From NCBI GenBank assembly GCA_002373165.1, contig DFJS01000027.1, positions 14,513 through 78,512 of the forward strand: a stretch of DNA of 64,000 bases. The letters run 5' to 3'. Shown in pieces: positions 63,201 to 64,000 of this stretch (the stretch's first letter is position 1; every line of letters starts with the position of its first letter). Under the pieces are notes generated by a model that saw only the letters and a program-made list of their open reading frames with translations, was not told where the DNA came from and searched no databases. A program made the position numbers and the translations under genes. Source of the stretch: Ruminococcus sp. UBA3665. Its GTDB lineage: Bacteria; Bacillota; Clostridia; Oscillospirales; Ruminococcaceae.

Positions 63201-64000
63201 GTATTCTTCTATCAATTCCAGCATATGGCGGTCATCTTTTTTGACAGCTTCCAGGCAAAGTGCAAGATCGCTTTTTTTATTAAAAATAAGTTTTCTTGTT
63301 TCCATCAGGCGTTTATGCGGAATGCTTTCAGAAGCTTTTTTCTCCACATAGTTATCATATAATGCCGAGGCTTCACTTTGGACAGCTTTAATTTTCTTTT
63401 CCAGTAATTTCTGATCTTTCCGGCGGTAATCTGCATAGGCATCCACACCATGATGATGCACGGCTTTGAAATTCTGCAATGCATAGACGAGCTGATTCAG
63501 CGATGCATTTTCTTCCAGAACAGGATTAGACGAAACAGCATCCTGAAGCTGACGAATCATAGAATCATAGCAATTCTGATCGGAGAAATAATTCCGCAGA
63601 ACGGCGGCAATTACAAGATAATCAGACAGTTCTGTATTATTATTAAAATAAGTAGAAAAGATGATATCGGAGCTGTATCTGCAATTTTCCATGGGATCGT
63701 TGAAGGCAAATGCAATCTGCTTATCATAATTTTCAAATTTATCAAACAAATTGGCGAGCACTCTGGCATAAGCCGCAGCGCAGCAGAATTTTCCTTCCGA
63801 GAGCATTTGCAGACAAAGCTTATGATATTCTGCATATTTTTCATCACTTATAGATGATTTTGGCATAGTTATTTTATTTTCATAAACCGGATCTTCTTCT
63901 GATTCCATCTGTAAAGGAGTCTCCGGAATTTCCGGAACAGCAAAGTCAGATTCATCAGGAAAGGTATCCTCAGAATCAGGCTCTTCCTCCGGCTGAACTG
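60276..64000 (-). CDS. Large STAND-like AAA ATPase, 5' partial
   Basis: At least 1210 residues; the frame stays open to the window edge through an acidic Glu/Pro/Asp-rich segment, so the start is outside. Numbering from the Met at 63908: long helical, TPR-like region (1-700); an alpha/beta domain (about 715-825) with VILLDFT and FIVIDRVTVVYLARHY; an ORC/STAND-type ATPase with Walker A GGRQLGKST (853-861) and Walker B LLLMDEAD (940-947); and a C-terminal winged helix (about 1095-1205, GRYRFSRLNFCQMM). The plan matches sensor ATPases of bacterial conflict systems. Partner is the Rx4H protein downstream. Confidence 0.8.
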   Translation of the reverse strand, partial: VQPEEEPDSEDTFPDESDFAVPEIPETPLQMESEEDPVYENKITMPKSSISDEKYAEYHKLCLQMLSEGKFCCAAAYARVLANLFDKFENYDKQIAFAFNDPMENCRYSSDIIFSTYFNNNTELSDYLVIAAVLRNYFSDQNCYDSMIRQLQDAVSSNPVLEENASLNQLVYALQNFKAVHHHGVDAYADYRRKDQKLLEKKIKAVQSEASALYDNYVEKKASESIPHKRLMETRKLIFNKKSDLALCLEAVKKDDRHMLELIEEYLYRVFIKDDCMIQEENIDPQKIEVLIEKNWQDAGKLILAEKKTSDLMGSLRMNLFKALQKVAAVLCNYAESVRILSGNSETAENIAYQRRKGSLLEYTDQALAYYQKKEMPLSLLETAGETVICNTLEEIRKRLDGTYDEREKHYFYLDFLKNGFVLLDDDYMPVLDEIYEIPNLSVLSRIENHFHTPGAELEDRLQAILRGEDDYGSARLILAYLKTHPEIVKKSEILDVDIDEALQYPSKDMENKRRNFIEDLELAQSYGQIDNTKEDMREALIQMMDRWYRWALQTCNYGFFYKILNEIRAKIKEDSQFRAIELEHNLDIFMSEHSGWEEDEKISEAVQKIKARIAVQNYAAAEDLLNRVIENDLDTGISYLTEDYLEEFLEEYSLNSAKAGYASNVLQLRVSAHNKDTKGAAKLIENWPKGSGTQPSRIKELFIALGFNIKDVTQQQPIQGKDHFFASLNHPKNGRKSNYTHPIAAFGSEAEEKGFRIISIFGKMTASRLIDMFKEIGNAKNTVILLDFTLSLADRRELARKAKTDSIGKTFIVIDRVTVVYLARHYSETAINRMLMAVTMPFAFYQPYISESSKAMAKEIFMGRKNELQKIESENGINIVYGGRQLGKSTLLRTAWQDINHDENGDRAVMVDIKNLNFKAAVKKVAEALFDEGILSAELLAEDWSELTRQIKKRLWNPEPGQKKIPYLLLLMDEADTFIESCEAVDFQPLDALYELQSIESGRFKFVIAGLRNIIRFKKNVALSNNHVLPKLGSLTIMPFKTAEARELLEVPLSYLGFRFPDDNRTECLISTIFDTTNYFPGLLQLYCFKLIEALQKDYAGYDEQEAPPYLIKEEHIKKALADSTLTKQIREKFIITLKVGDDDYYYLIALLAAYHYHNKVSQDGCSAQEIREIADSYAITKISSMTNEEVTALMEEMRELNVFQQVKDGRYRFSRLNFCQMMGNVQQIDNEILEYALH

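Overview
The window is a 64 kb chromosomal segment that most resembles a cellulosome-forming Ruminococcus-type member of the Bacillota. The supporting signs are a secreted GH9-CBM3 cellulase and an LRR protein that both end in type I dockerins, a Cna-B/BspA-type wall protein, near-consensus TTGACA-17-TATAAT promoters, strong AAAGGAG ribosome sites and an AT-leaning codon style. Assignment to a species is not possible from sequence alone. Both window edges cut a gene: the wall protein at the left and a very large ATPase at the right. || Layout. 1-7.7 kb: extracellular proteins (wall-anchored Cna-B/BspA protein, GH9 cellulase). 7.7-12.4 kb: a small accessory block (VirD4/TraG-like ATPase, Sel1 protein, ClpP-like protease, CxxC micro-protein), divergent from an HsdS/HsdM-like protein; both promoters carry TTGGTA...TACCAA palindromes. 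12.4-31.1 kb: one 11-gene minus-strand operon with a promoter at 31041-31069 and a terminator at 12424-12454. It encodes four short Hsp70-like ATPases, a coiled-coil protein with a GrpE-like end, three more coiled-coil proteins, an NrdG-like radical SAM protein, a 1675-residue protein with four CbbX/SpoVK-type AAA+ modules plus a trypsin-like protease, and a zinc-ribbon/RCC1-like protein. || 31-48.3 kb is mostly housekeeping: an EAL phosphodiesterase, MetY preceded by a short leader ORF, a frameshifted GCS2-type ligase gene, a CotH-like secreted protein, a two-component system, a GshA-type ligase with a class II amidotransferase, a dockerin-LRR protein, and pdxR divergent from pdxST. || 48.4-64 kb is a type III CRISPR effector locus of III-D character. 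A minus-strand operon encodes Cas10 (no HD domain, GGDE instead of GGDD), a Csx10-like RAMP with an extra helical tail, a double Cas7, Csx19 and a TIGR03986-type RAMP. Facing it is a plus-strand operon of signalling genes: a small Csx20-reminiscent protein, a Csx1/Csm6-like CARF-HEPN nuclease, a stand-alone CARF-like protein, and a sigma-factor-like protein whose gene overlaps the CARF gene. Upstream of cas10, in a separate transcription unit, lie a STAND-like AAA ATPase and a protein ending in a HEPN-like Rx4H motif. No Cas1, Cas2, Cas6 or repeat array is visible. || The two parts most worth attention are the Hsp70/GrpE/AAA+/protease/radical-SAM operon, which reads as a dedicated protein-remodelling machine of unknown client, and the CARF-sigma pair, which suggests that type III signalling could be converted into a transcriptional response.
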